Shown: positions 17,896-27,065, counted from the stretch's first letter. The stretch is 64,000 nt of DNA from Pontibacter vulgaris (GCF_022758145.1 NZ_JAJVDH010000001.1:1-64000); one strand, 5' to 3'. Numbers and translations are program-made. Notes: generated by a model from the sequence alone, not told the origin.

Positions 17896-19875
17896 CTAGT
17901 AAGCAAGTATGGCTTCTACCTTTTCGCGGAGGCGTTGCTTAGGCAGGAATTCCTGCTCCAGCGGCGGCGCGAAAGGTACGGCAGTATCCAGGCTGGCAAC
18001 GCGTGCCACCGGACCATCCAGGTACTGGAAGCAATGTTCTGCAATCCAGGCTGCAATTTCGCCCCCAATACCACCGGTTAAGGTATCTTCATGTAATACG
18101 ATTACGCGGCCTGTTTTAGCTACAGTTTTCTCCACAGCTTCTTTATCCCAAGGCAACAGCGTGCGCAGATCCAGGATATCCATACTTAACTCCGGCATTT
18201 CCTGCTGTAGTTGCTTGGCCCAGTGCACCCCCATACCATACGTAATAATAGAAAGGTCTGTACCTTCAGCTGCCAATCTTGCCTTGCCGATTTCCACAGT
18301 ATAGTAATCATCCGGAATCTCTTGTGAGATAGAACGGTACAGCATTTTGTGCTCGAAGTACATAACGGGGTTCGGGTCTTCGAGGGCTGCATTCAGCAGG
18401 CCTTTGGCATCGTATGGAGTTGATGGGTATACTACCTTAAGCCCCGGCGTATGGAAAAACCAAGCCTCGTTGCTTTGCGAATGGAACGGGCCTGCAGCAG
18501 AACCGGCACCTGTAGGCATACGCACTACCACATCGGCATTCTGGCCCCAACGGTAATGGCTTTTAGCCAGGTTATTCACGATCTGGCTAAAGCCTGCGCT
18601 CACAAAATCTGCAAACTGCATCTCTACCATACTTTTCTTACCCTTAACCGACATGCCCAGGCCTATACCAAGTATAGCCGATTCGCAAAGCGGTGTATTA
18701 CGCACACGGCCTTTACCAAATGCTTCTACAAAACCTTCTGTTACTTTAAACACACCACCATACTCGGCAATGTCCTGGCCCATCAGCACCAGGTCTGGGT
18801 AGCGCTCCATACTTTGGCGAAGCGCATCTGATATGGCATCTACAAATCGTTTCTCGGTTTTGGCTCCCGAAGCAGGCTCTATTACTTTTTGCTCAAATGG
18901 CTGGTACATGTCGGCCAGTTCTTCCTGCTGGTCGGCAACCGGCATTGGAGTGGCAAAAGCAGTTTGCAGGCCTTCTTCTATTTCAGCCTTTATCTCTTCT
19001 TTTATACTTTCCATGGTCTTTTGCGTCAGCACTAACTCTTCTAAGAGGTACTGTTCAAAAGTTTCCACAGGGTCTTTTTTAGCCCATTTTTCGAAAAGCT
19101 CCTGTGGCACATACTTGGTACCACTGGCTTCTTCGTGGCCACGCATCCTGAAGGTAATGGCCTCTATCAGCATTGGGCGCGGGTTCTTGCGCATACTATA
19201 AGCAGCCTGGCGCACCGTATCGTATACTTCCAGTATGTTATTACCATCTATCTGCAGGGCATCTATGCCATAAGCAGGGCCTTTATCAATAAAATGGTTG
19301 AATTTAAACTGTTCGTTGCTTGGCGTAGATAAACCATAACCGTTGTTCTCGATCATAAAGATCACCGGCAGGTTCCAGACAGCAGCCACATTCAGCGCCT
19401 CATGGAAATCGCCTTCGCTGGCACCACCATCACCGCTGTAAACCAACGTTACTTTTTCCTTGTTATCTAACAAATCAGCCAACGCAATACCATCGGCAAC
19501 AGCCAGTTGCGGGCCCAGGTGCGAGATCATACCTACAATGTGGTGTTCGTTGGAGCCAAAATGGAAAGAGCGGTCGCGGCCTTTTGTAAAGCCGGTCTTC
19601 TTGCCCTGAAACTGCGCAAACAGCCTGTCGAGGGGCATGTTACGGCTAGTGAAAACACCCAGGTTGCGGTGCAGGGGCAAAATATACTCGTCTTGCTCCA
19701 GTGCCATGGCAGAACCAACAGAGATAGCCTCCTGGCCAATTCCGGAAAACCATTTGCTTACGCGGCCTTGGCGCAGCAGCACCAGCATGCGTTCTTCAAT
19801 TAAACGTGGCTTCAGAATGCCTCTGTAAAGTGCCAGAAGTTCGTCGTCGGTATATTCTTTGCGGTTAAAGTTCAT
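17896..19875 (-). CDS. Fused alpha-beta E1 component of a 2-oxoacid dehydrogenase (branched-chain type)
   Basis: A 659-residue thiamine-diphosphate enzyme in which the E1-alpha and E1-beta chains are one polypeptide. The alpha part (1-320) holds the TPP motif GDGGASEGDFHEAL ... ENNGYGLSTP. The beta part (340-659) holds MGQDIAEYGGVFKVTEGF and the transketolase C-terminal domain (LDLRTLLPWD, LHEDTLTGGIGGEI). The enzyme decarboxylates 2-oxoisovalerate-type or related 2-oxoacids and passes the acyl group to a lipoyl E2. E2 and E3 are not in the window. Fusion of the two chains is common in Bacteroidota. The choice between branched-chain and pyruvate substrates is inferred from family resemblance. 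Confidence 0.92.
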   Translation of the reverse strand: MNFNRKEYTDDELLALYRGILKPRLIEERMLVLLRQGRVSKWFSGIGQEAISVGSAMALEQDEYILPLHRNLGVFTSRNMPLDRLFAQFQGKKTGFTKGRDRSFHFGSNEHHIVGMISHLGPQLAVADGIALADLLDNKEKVTLVYSGDGGASEGDFHEALNVAAVWNLPVIFMIENNGYGLSTPSNEQFKFNHFIDKGPAYGIDALQIDGNNILEVYDTVRQAAYSMRKNPRPMLIEAITFRMRGHEEASGTKYVPQELFEKWAKKDPVETFEQYLLEELVLTQKTMESIKEEIKAEIEEGLQTAFATPMPVADQQEELADMYQPFEQKVIEPASGAKTEKRFVDAISDALRQSMERYPDLVLMGQDIAEYGGVFKVTEGFVEAFGKGRVRNTPLCESAILGIGLGMSVKGKKSMVEMQFADFVSAGFSQIVNNLAKSHYRWGQNADVVVRMPTGAGSAAGPFHSQSNEAWFFHTPGLKVVYPSTPYDAKGLLNAALEDPNPVMYFEHKMLYRSISQEIPDDYYTVEIGKARLAAEGTDLSIITYGMGVHWAKQLQQEMPELSMDILDLRTLLPWDKEAVEKTVAKTGRVIVLHEDTLTGGIGGEIAAWIAEHCFQYLDGPVARVASLDTAVPFAPPLEQEFLPKQRLREKVEAILAY

Positions 19876-20067
19876 CTTCGGAAAGCAAATTTTCGTTATA
19901 GTTAGGCAAGTTAATGTATTAGCGGTTGCCCTGAAATATCCGGCTAATTTATACTTTTGTTCTTAAAATAGATATTAGACGTAAGACTTTAGCCATTAGA
20001 CTTTCTTCAGGTTTAAATTGTGCAGTCTAACATCTGGTATCTAATTAGCTAACGTCTTAACAGAATC

Positions 20068-21327
20068 ATGATACAATTTAAAGAGTTTACATTAGAAAAC
20101 GGCCTGCAGGTTATAGTGCACGAAGATCTTACTTCGCCTATGGCTGTTTTAAATATACTTTACAATGTTGGCTCGCGCGACGAAGACGAAGACCACACAG
20201 GTTTTGCCCATCTTTTCGAACACCTGATGTTCAGCGGGTCTAAAAACATACCTGTTTACGATGAGCCATTGCAGCGTGTAGGTGGCGAGAACAATGCCTT
20301 CACCAGCCCCGACATTACAAACTATTACCTCTCGTTGCCAGCTCAAAATATCGAAACCGGTTTCTGGCTCGAGTCTGACCGCATGCTGGAACTGGCCTTC
20401 AGTGAAAACGGCTTGGAGGTACAGCGCAAAGTGGTAGTAGAGGAGTTTAAGCAGAATTACCTGAACCAGCCTTACGGCGATGTATGGCTGAAGCTGCGCC
20501 CCCTGGCATACGAAAACCACCCATATAAATGGGCTACTATTGGCAAAGAGATCTCGCATATCGAAAACGCTGTAATGGATGATGTAAAAGCTTTTTTCAG
20601 GAAGCATTACTCACCGGCCAATGCTATACTTGTAGTGGCAGGCAATGTAACGTTTGAGCGTGCAAAAGAACTTACAGAGAAATGGTTCGGCCCTATTCCG
20701 TCGGGTGTGAAGTATGAGCGCAACATACCTGCCGAGCCTGCGCAAGCCGGCCCGCGTGTGCTGGAAACTACAGCCGATGTGCCACTTAGTGCCATTTATA
20801 AAGCTTACCATATGCCAAGCCGCACGCACCAGGATTACCATGCCGTAGACCTGATCAGCGATATACTGGGCCGTGGAAAATCGAGCAGGTTATACAACAA
20901 GCTGGTGAAAGAGCAAAAACTTTTCAACTCAATTACTGCTTCTGTTTCGGGTTCTATAGAGCCGGGCCTTTTGATTATACAAGGCAAACTGCACGAAGGT
21001 GCCGACATACACGAAGCCAACGCTGCCATTGAAGCCATTAACCAGGAACTGATGGAGCAACTGGTGGACGAGGAAGAACTGAACAAGGTAAAAAACCAAG
21101 CAGAAACCACGATTGTATTCTCCGAAATAGAACTTCTGAACCGTGCTATGAACCTGGCCTACAGCAAACTCCTAGGCGACACAAACCTGGTTAACCTGGA
21201 AGGTGAGAAAGTACAGGCTGTTACACCGGCAGATATTCTGCGTTGCGCCAAACAGGTACTAAGCCCGAATAACTGCTCTACATTACTATACCGTGCAGAG
21301 AAGAAAGAAGAACCTGTAACAGCTTAG
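20068..21327 (+). CDS. M16 family zinc metallopeptidase (insulinase-like)
   Basis: A 419-residue peptidase with the inverted zinc motif HLFEH at about 49-53 in GFAHLFEHLMFSGSKN and the distal Glu in VVVEEFKQN near residue 126. Two M16 half-domains follow: the catalytic one (1-220) and the inactive one (230-419, with AYHMPSR and LGRGKSSRLYNKL). There is no signal peptide, so it is probably cytoplasmic. The length matches single-unit bacterial M16B proteins that work as dimers. A 16C-type partner is not adjacent. It is followed by a good terminator. Confidence 0.93.
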   Translation: MIQFKEFTLENGLQVIVHEDLTSPMAVLNILYNVGSRDEDEDHTGFAHLFEHLMFSGSKNIPVYDEPLQRVGGENNAFTSPDITNYYLSLPAQNIETGFWLESDRMLELAFSENGLEVQRKVVVEEFKQNYLNQPYGDVWLKLRPLAYENHPYKWATIGKEISHIENAVMDDVKAFFRKHYSPANAILVVAGNVTFERAKELTEKWFGPIPSGVKYERNIPAEPAQAGPRVLETTADVPLSAIYKAYHMPSRTHQDYHAVDLISDILGRGKSSRLYNKLVKEQKLFNSITASVSGSIEPGLLIIQGKLHEGADIHEANAAIEAINQELMEQLVDEEELNKVKNQAETTIVFSEIELLNRAMNLAYSKLLGDTNLVNLEGEKVQAVTPADILRCAKQVLSPNNCSTLLYRAEKKEEPVTA

Positions 21328-21348
21328 TGAGCTGAAAGTATAAAGTAT

Positions 21349-21388
21349 AAAAAGCGGTTGTAACCACACCGGTTGCAGCCGCTTTTTT
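21349..21388 (+). terminator. Rho-independent terminator of the M16 peptidase gene
   Basis: GCGGTTGTAACC pairs with GGTTGCAGCCGC (two mismatches, partly G-U), preceded by A5 and followed by T6. Confidence 0.85.
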
Positions 21389-21442
21389 GTTTTATGGCAA
21401 GCTGATATAAGGATAAGCTCTCCTCTGGAGAGTAGCTAGAAG

Positions 21443-21625
21443 GTCCTTTGCAAACGGCAAGCTTCAATTTTAACTTCTATGCTTCGAGTCAGCTTTCGCC
21501 TCGCCGGCAGGCCTTCCTTTTTTCTTGATAAAAAAGGAAGCAAAAAATCAAGACACTTCGAAACTCGCTGAACGCTCAAACATCGAATCGTCAGTTGGTG
21601 CACCTGGCTGAAGCTTTTGCTTCGT
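21443..21625 (+). repeat. Dispersed intergenic repeat A, copy 1
   Basis: About 180 bp that recurs in inverted orientation at 29010-29190. Shared blocks include AGCTTTCGCCTCGCCGGCAG, GCCTTCCTTTTTTC, GAAGCAAAAAATCAAGACAC and GAACGCTCAAACATCGAATC. The centre (TTTTTTCTTGATAAAAAA) can form a hairpin. An open frame exists in it, but sequence drift between the copies does not favour coding. It lies 55 bp past the M16 terminator. Confidence 0.85.
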
Positions 21626-21637
21626 AGTTCAAGTATA

Positions 21638-21667
21638 AACATCCCCTAGCCCCCTTCAAAGGGGGGG
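21638..21667 (+). repeat. Short repeat D, C-rich/G-rich hairpin, copy 1
   Basis: AACATCCCCTAGCCCCCTTC followed by AAAGGGGGGG. It matches, inverted, the element at 28857-28890, and sits between repeats A and B in both loci. Confidence 0.75.
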
Positions 21668-21718
21668 TCATACTTTACTAGAGCAATACCTATAGTTTCA
21701 TAGTTCCAACCTTCGCGC

Positions 21719-21738
21719 GGACAGGTCACGACCTGTCC
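21719..21738. repeat. Palindrome between repeats
   Basis: GGACAGGTCACGACCTGTCC is an inverted repeat with 8 bp arms and a 4 nt loop inside the composite repeat region. No counterpart was seen in the second locus. Confidence 0.6.
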
Positions 21739-21780
21739 CTACAACTGGTTCCAATTACACAGCCGCTAACGAAGAAGTAT

Positions 21781-21927
21781 CCTTTCCAGTCCTTGGGTTG
21801 AGCGCCTTGTGAGATTCCGGTGCCGCAGGCATTTCGAGGTACGAGCAAAGGAAGGGAACACAGCGCGATGCCAAAGGACGAGCCCCCGCGGGCTTGGAGC
21901 GAGCCAAAGCAAACTATGAAACAATTG
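21781..21927 (+). repeat. Dispersed intergenic repeat B, copy 1
   Basis: About 147 bp matching, inverted, 28675-28824. Shared blocks are CCAGTCCTTGGGTTGAGCGC, CAGCGCGATG, GGGCTTGGAGCGAGCCA and AGCAAACTATGAAAC. The middle diverges between the copies. It lies about 140 bp before the MarR gene. Confidence 0.82.
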
Positions 21928-22030
21928 GTAAGTAAGACTAAGGAAGAAAGCAAAACTGGAAGTATAGCTTAACAGCACCAAATATAAACCAGCCTTATCT
22001 TCACTTCATTCAAACTTTTTCCCCTCAACA

Positions 22031-22044
22031 TTTGTATATACAAA
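22031..22044. promoter_or_regulatory. Predicted MarR operator upstream of its own gene
   Basis: TTTGTATATACAAA is a perfect 14 bp palindrome ending 26 bp before the MarR start codon, the usual place for autoregulation. A near-identical palindrome precedes the aldo/keto reductase gene. Confidence 0.65.
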
Positions 22045-22070
22045 GATACGACTTACATTTGCCACACTTT

Positions 22071-22520
22071 ATGCGCATAGAAGACGAAATAAAACAGAAA
22101 GACTTTAAAGACGATTACCGCCGTCTGCTCGTGAACCTGTTGTTTACCAACAACTGGGTAAACCAGCAGCTTTTGCCTTTCTTCAAAAATTTTGGCCTTA
22201 CGCAACAGCAGCATAATGTTCTAAGTATTCTGCGCGGGCAACATCCGGCTCCGGTTTGCTTCGGCGATATTCAGGAGCGCATGCTGGACCGCAACTCTAA
22301 CGTTACCCGGCTCATTGATAAGCTGATCGAAAAAAACTACGTTACCCGCGATATCTGCCCATCAAACAGGCGCATGATTGAGGTTCGGATAACACCAACA
22401 GGTTTGCAATTATTAGAACAGATAGACGAGGAACTCCCAAAACTATACCAGCGTTTTCATAGCCTCACGAAAGAAGAAGCCGTTATAGTAAGCAATATGC
22501 TGGATAAGCTCAGAAGCTGA
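22071..22520 (+). CDS. MarR family transcriptional regulator
   Basis: A 149-residue winged-helix repressor. I chose the ATG at 22071 over the upstream one at 22032, because the latter would put the operator palindrome inside the coding region. The DNA-binding part spans about 40-110 (QQQHNVLSILRGQHP, RNSNVTRLIDKLIEKNYV, wing CPSNRRMIEVRITPTG). Cys residues in PAPVCFGDI and RDICPSNR could act as thiol sensors, as in other MarR proteins that respond to quinones or peroxides; this is inference. The neighbours are an aldo/keto reductase and an Old Yellow Enzyme, which suggests an electrophile-responsive regulon. Confidence 0.93.
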   Translation: MRIEDEIKQKDFKDDYRRLLVNLLFTNNWVNQQLLPFFKNFGLTQQQHNVLSILRGQHPAPVCFGDIQERMLDRNSNVTRLIDKLIEKNYVTRDICPSNRRMIEVRITPTGLQLLEQIDEELPKLYQRFHSLTKEEAVIVSNMLDKLRS

Positions 22521-22540
22521 GCTATTTTTTTACCGTAATA

Positions 22541-22554
22541 TTTGTATACACAAG
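22541..22554. promoter_or_regulatory. Predicted MarR operator upstream of the aldo/keto reductase gene
   Basis: TTTGTATACACAAG matches the palindrome at 22031 at 12 of 14 positions and lies 28 bp before the aldo/keto reductase start, so the same repressor probably controls both. Confidence 0.6.
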
Positions 22555-22581
22555 TAATGTATAAACCTTTAAAATAAACCC

Positions 22582-23400
22582 GTGAAAGAAATAAAGATAA
22601 AAGACGCTTTGATACCTGCTCTTGGGTTTGGCACTTTTCAGTTAGATAGCACACAGGCAAAAACAATGGTGGAAGCAGCTTTACACGAAGGCTACCGCCA
22701 CATAGATACGGCACAAATTTACCGCAACGAAGAAGCTGTAGGGGAAGCCATAAAAGCATCCGGCGTAGCCCGTGATCAGGTATTTCTGACCACCAAAGTA
22801 TGGCGTGAAAGCCTGGGCGCAAAAGATTTTCTGCCATCGGTAGAAGAAAGCCTGCGCAAGCTCAAAACCGATCATGTAGACCTGTTGCTTATACATTGGC
22901 CAAACGCTGCTGTACCGGTAGCCGAGTATATGGAGCAGTTAATGGAAGCGCAGCAGAAAGGCTACACCAAATTTATTGGCGTAAGTAACCACACCATCGC
23001 TCTTCTGGATGAAGTACTGGCAACCGGCGCAGATATTATTACCAACCAGGTAGAGTACCACCCGCTTATCAACCAGACCAAACTTTATACTTACCTGCAG
23101 GAGCACAACATTACGCTTACCGCTTACAGCCCGATTGCACAAGGCAAAGTAATTGGTAACCCAACGCTTAAAAGTATAGGCGCTAAGTATGGCAAATCGG
23201 AAGTACAGGTAACATTGCGCTGGCTCATGCAGCAGGATAATGTGCTGGCTATTCCGCGCACAACTAAAACAGAAAATCTTATATCAAACCTGCAGATCTT
23301 TGACTTCGAGCTTACCCCGGATGAAATGGAAAGTATAAACGGACTTCGCAGAGAGAATCTGCGTGTCATCAATCCGTCTTTCGGGCCGCAATGGGACTAA
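22582..23400 (+). CDS. Aldo/keto reductase
   Basis: A 272-residue TIM-barrel NADPH-dependent reductase of the AKR5/2,5-diketogluconate-reductase type. Catalytic tetrad regions are visible: HIDTAQIYRNEEAVG (Asp and Tyr, about 41-50), FLTTKVW (Lys), and LLIHWP (His, about 105). The C-terminal cofactor part reads AIPRTTKTENLISNLQIFDF. It starts with GTG. Such enzymes reduce reactive aldehydes and ketones such as methylglyoxal in the cytoplasm. Its position 61 bp behind a MarR gene with a shared operator supports stress-induced detoxification. Confidence 0.93.
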   Translation: MKEIKIKDALIPALGFGTFQLDSTQAKTMVEAALHEGYRHIDTAQIYRNEEAVGEAIKASGVARDQVFLTTKVWRESLGAKDFLPSVEESLRKLKTDHVDLLLIHWPNAAVPVAEYMEQLMEAQQKGYTKFIGVSNHTIALLDEVLATGADIITNQVEYHPLINQTKLYTYLQEHNITLTAYSPIAQGKVIGNPTLKSIGAKYGKSEVQVTLRWLMQQDNVLAIPRTTKTENLISNLQIFDFELTPDEMESINGLRRENLRVINPSFGPQWD

Positions 23401-23510
23401 GTCAATTTTGGATTGCTACATAACTGAACGAGTAAGCAGAAAGTTTAACCCTGAATGGGTCTAAAGCTTATACTTGCTTCATTATTAACAGATTAACAAT
23501 TAACTATATT

Positions 23511-24629
23511 ATGGCACAACCGCTTTTAAAACCGATAAAATTACACGATTTAGAACTTAAGAACCGCGTGGTAATGGCCCCGATGACACGCAGCCGCGCT
23601 GATAACCCGGGCAATGTGGCTACCGACCTGATAGCAACATACTATGCACAACGTGCCGGCGCCGGCCTTATCATTTCAGAAGGCTCGCAGATATCGGAGC
23701 AGGCTATAGGTTATATTAATACGCCGGGCATTTACACGCAGGACCAGGTAGCAGGCTGGAGAAAAGTAACCAATGCCGTGCATGCAAAAGGCGGCAAAAT
23801 ATTTCTGCAGTTATGGCACGTTGGCCGTATGTCGCACCCAGATTTCCATAACGGAGAATTGCCGGTTGCCCCATCGCCCATCAACCCGAACGATAAATCA
23901 TACACACCCCAGGGCTTTAAAGATACCGTTACGCCACGCGAACTCACGCTGGAAGACATCAGCCAGATTGTACAGGACTTTAAGAACGCAGCCAAAAACG
24001 CTATAGATGCCGGTTTCGATGGCGTAGAAGTGCATGCCTCCAATGGGTACCTGTTGCACCAGTTCTTTGTATCTACAGCTAACGTTAGAACTGATGAGTA
24101 CGGCAGAAGTATAGAAAACAGAGCGCGCATACTTTTCGAGGTGCTGGATGCTATAAAACAAGTGGTGCCTGCAGAGCGAGTGGGTGTTCGCCTGAACCCA
24201 AGCCTGCACAACTCTTTTGGCATTACGCTAAATGAAGAATCTATCCCAACTTTCGATTATATTGTTGAGAAGCTAAACAACTATAACCTGGCATACCTGC
24301 ACCTTTCGGAGCCGTTTACAAACGTAAGCGCTGTACCATATGCCGAGCCGCATATTGCCAAACGTTACCGCCCTATTTACAAAGGCAACCTGATCATTAA
24401 CGCTGGCTTTAAGCAGGAAAGCGGAAACAAGGTAATAGAAGAAGGCGATGCTGATATGGTAGCTTTTGGTGTACCGTTTATCTCGAACCCTGATCTGCCG
24501 AAGCGCTTTGAGCTATATGCCGAACTGGCCGAGGCCGACAAGAACACGTTTTATTCCACAGGCCCGGAAGGCTACACCGATTACCCTACCTTAGAAGAAG
24601 AGCAGAACGAGGAAGAAGCTCGTGCTTAA
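23511..24629 (+). CDS. Old Yellow Enzyme family alkene reductase (NemA-like)
   Basis: A 372-residue FMN-dependent ene-reductase. The N-terminal block MAPMTRSRADNPGNV, the flavin-contact LWHVGRMSHP, and EVHASNGYLLHQF near residue 180 are all present; the last normally reads HGANGYL. GVRLNPS and the C-terminal AFGVPFISNPDLP complete the barrel. The family reduces activated double bonds of quinones, maleimides, nitroesters and enones using NADPH. It lies 110 bp after the aldo/keto reductase on the same strand, with no MarR-type palindrome seen in front of it, so it may be read through from that gene. Confidence 0.95.
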   Translation: MAQPLLKPIKLHDLELKNRVVMAPMTRSRADNPGNVATDLIATYYAQRAGAGLIISEGSQISEQAIGYINTPGIYTQDQVAGWRKVTNAVHAKGGKIFLQLWHVGRMSHPDFHNGELPVAPSPINPNDKSYTPQGFKDTVTPRELTLEDISQIVQDFKNAAKNAIDAGFDGVEVHASNGYLLHQFFVSTANVRTDEYGRSIENRARILFEVLDAIKQVVPAERVGVRLNPSLHNSFGITLNEESIPTFDYIVEKLNNYNLAYLHLSEPFTNVSAVPYAEPHIAKRYRPIYKGNLIINAGFKQESGNKVIEEGDADMVAFGVPFISNPDLPKRFELYAELAEADKNTFYSTGPEGYTDYPTLEEEQNEEEARA

Positions 24630-24650
24630 ACTCCTGTTTATACTTTAAAA

Positions 24651-24690
24651 TGAGCCGGTTGCCTTTGGGTAGCCGGCTTATTTTATTTTA
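24651..24690 (+). terminator. Terminator after the alkene reductase gene
   Basis: GAGCCGGTTGCC pairs with GGTAGCCGGCTT (with G-U pairs) and is followed by a T-rich stretch, 21 bp after the stop. Confidence 0.75.
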
Positions 24691-24894
24691 TACTTGCCTA
24701 TACTTGCCAGAACCTGAATGTAGTATAAGAGTATGTTCAATTTGGTTTTGCAAGCGAAGATTAAACTTACTCTAAAGGTATAACATCAAAAAACTGCGCA
24801 AGCACTACAACTTTAAGCCAATTTAAATTACATTTACCTTTTATACCTGCTGCGTTCGGGCAGGCTTACTCCCAATATTTCATAGCTTAGATTG

Positions 24895-25380
24895 ATGAAA
24901 CTGAAGATAAGAACCGGCTTTGGCTACGATGTGCACCAACTGCAGGAAGGGCTGGATTTCTGGCTGGGTGGTATTAAGATTCCGCACACGCACGGTGCCC
25001 TGGGCCATTCCGATGCCGATGTACTGATACACGTGATCTGCGATGCACTGCTGGGTGCTGCCAACATGCGCGATATCGGCTACCACTTTTCCGACAGGGA
25101 TCCCAAGTATAAAGGCATTGACAGCAAAATTCTGCTGAAAGAAGTGATGCATCTGCTCTCTCGCGAAGGCTATGAGATCGGAAACATCGACTCTACTATT
25201 TGCCTGCAGGAGCCAAAGATAAACCCGCACATTCCGGCCATGAAAGCTTGCCTGGCCGAAGTTATGGGGATACCGGAACATGATATTTCTATAAAAGCCA
25301 CCACTACCGAGCACCTAGGCTTTGTGGGCAAAAAAGAAGGCGTGGCTGCATTTGCTACCGTACTGATCCAAAAACTATAA
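24895..25380 (+). CDS. ispF: 2-C-methyl-D-erythritol 2,4-cyclodiphosphate synthase
   Basis: A 161-residue trimeric enzyme of the non-mevalonate isoprenoid pathway that cyclises CDP-methylerythritol phosphate with loss of CMP. The metal site is visible in GFGYDVHQL (Asp, His) and GHSDADVLIHVICDALLG. DIGYHFSDRDPKYKGIDS and the end KATTTEHLGFVGKKEGVAA are family hallmarks. I chose the ATG at 24895; the TTG one codon upstream is the alternative. It is followed 35 bp later by an M28 peptidase gene, possibly co-transcribed. Other isp genes are elsewhere. Confidence 0.97.
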   Translation: MKLKIRTGFGYDVHQLQEGLDFWLGGIKIPHTHGALGHSDADVLIHVICDALLGAANMRDIGYHFSDRDPKYKGIDSKILLKEVMHLLSREGYEIGNIDSTICLQEPKINPHIPAMKACLAEVMGIPEHDISIKATTTEHLGFVGKKEGVAAFATVLIQKL

Positions 25381-25415
25381 CCTTTTAAAACTTACCTCTC
25401 ACCTTAAACAAAATT

Positions 25416-26972
25416 ATGAAGTACAATCACCTGTATGCGGGAATCGTGCTGGCTGCCCTTTCTGCCGGCTGCGCTAAAACACCTACCGCTTCTGTAAAAG
25501 CTCCGATCACGGATGCTGCTCAACTGCAGGCAGCTGCCCCAACGTATGCTGCCACCATTACTGCCGCCGACCTTTCCAAGCACCTCCACATCATCGCTTC
25601 GGATGAGTATGAAGGCCGCAACACAGGCGAGAAAGGCCAGAAAATGGCAGCTGAGTACATCTCTAAGCAGTTCCAGGCAGATGGTTTAGCTGGCCCGGTT
25701 AAAACTGGCAGCAACCCATACTACCAGACTTTTGACCTTGAAAAAGGCAAGTGGGGGCAAGGCTACATTACAGTTGGCAACAAGAAGTTTATGATGATGC
25801 AGGACTTCTTCCCGCTGGGCGCATCTGTTTATGGCACCGAGCAAGGTGTTGAAGCAGTATTTGTAGCTAATGCAGCCAGCGCAGCTAACCAGAACCTGCA
25901 GGGCAAAATGATTGTAACGCTGGTAAACTCGCTTACCGACACTGAAAAGGCAATGAACGATATGGGCGAACTGGCTAAAACCAGCGGAGCCGCCAGCGTG
26001 TTATACATCCTCAATCCTGCCGACTTTACAACCATGTCTACGCGTTATGCCAACCGTTTAAAGCAGTCATCGGTTTCGCGTAAAAACAATGGAGCCAGCA
26101 AGCGCGCAACAAACCTGGTAGCATCTGCTACAGTAGGTGCAGCTATACTTGGTACAACTCCTGAAAAACTTTTTGCAGCAAACACCAAGTCAACTTCTTT
26201 TAAACCTGCTGCAGGCGTTAAAATCCTGACAGAGCGTGTTGTTACGCCATTGCCTACCGAAAACGTGCTGGGTTATATCGAAGGATCTGATAAAAAAGAT
26301 GAAATAGTGGTAGTTAGCGCGCATTACGACCACGTAGGCGTAGACTCAACCCAGGAAGGCGATAAGATATTTAACGGTGCCAATGATGATGGCTCCGGCA
26401 CAGTAGCTGTACTGGAGCTGGCCCAGGCTTTTGCACAAGCTAAAAAAGATGGTAAAGGCCCACGTCGCAGCATGTTGTTTTTAACTGTAACCGGCGAAGA
26501 AAAAGGCCTGCTGGGCTCAGAGTATTATTCTGAAAACCCGATTTTCCCGTTAGCTAACACGGTTGCCGATGTAAACATCGACATGATCGGCCGCATGGAC
26601 TTTGATTATGAAAAGAACAACGACAGCAACTATATTTATGTGATTGGTGCTGACAAGCTTTCTTCAGAATTGCACAAAATTAACGAAGAGGCAAACCAGA
26701 AGTATACTAACCTGAAGCTCGATTACAAGTATAACGACGAGAAAGATCCGAACCGTTTCTACTATCGCTCAGACCATTACAACTTTGCAAAGAAAGGCAT
26801 TCCGATCATTTTCTACTTTAACGGTGTACACGCAGATTATCACAAGGCATCAGACTCAGTAGATAAGATCATTTTTGAAAGTGCTGAAAAAGTGGCTCGC
26901 CTGGCGTTCCACGTGGCATGGGAACTGGCAAACCGCGACAACCGCATTGTAGTAGACAGCAACAAAAAATAA
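25416..26972 (+). CDS. M28 family metallopeptidase lipoprotein
   Basis: A 518-residue exported aminopeptidase-type lipoprotein. The signal peptide ends with lipobox LSAGC at about residue 19. A PA-like insert lies at about 120-215 and the M28 catalytic domain at about 285-510. Zinc ligands and catalytic residues are seen in VVSAHYDHVG, NGANDDGSGT, VTGEEKGLLGSEYY, NIDMIGRMDF, and the final histidine in VHADYHKASDS. Such enzymes release N-terminal residues from peptides in the periplasm or at the outer membrane. Confidence 0.94.
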   Translation: MKYNHLYAGIVLAALSAGCAKTPTASVKAPITDAAQLQAAAPTYAATITAADLSKHLHIIASDEYEGRNTGEKGQKMAAEYISKQFQADGLAGPVKTGSNPYYQTFDLEKGKWGQGYITVGNKKFMMMQDFFPLGASVYGTEQGVEAVFVANAASAANQNLQGKMIVTLVNSLTDTEKAMNDMGELAKTSGAASVLYILNPADFTTMSTRYANRLKQSSVSRKNNGASKRATNLVASATVGAAILGTTPEKLFAANTKSTSFKPAAGVKILTERVVTPLPTENVLGYIEGSDKKDEIVVVSAHYDHVGVDSTQEGDKIFNGANDDGSGTVAVLELAQAFAQAKKDGKGPRRSMLFLTVTGEEKGLLGSEYYSENPIFPLANTVADVNIDMIGRMDFDYEKNNDSNYIYVIGADKLSSELHKINEEANQKYTNLKLDYKYNDEKDPNRFYYRSDHYNFAKKGIPIIFYFNGVHADYHKASDSVDKIIFESAEKVARLAFHVAWELANRDNRIVVDSNKK

Positions 26973-27033
26973 ATATACTATAAGGCTACGGCAGCCGTTT
27001 ACCAGAAATAAAGTATAGCTGTAGTGGCTTTTA

Positions 27034-27065
27034 GAAAAACACCCTAACTTTAAGGGTGTTTTTCT
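27034..27065 (+). terminator. Rho-independent terminator of the M28 peptidase gene
   Basis: AAAAACACCCT pairs with AGGGTGTTTTT around a short loop, followed by further T. Confidence 0.9.

Noticed and set aside
21436-21642. A 68-codon minus-strand frame inside repeat A as a gene.
   Set aside because: The frame is not kept in the second copy because of indels, and there is no start context.
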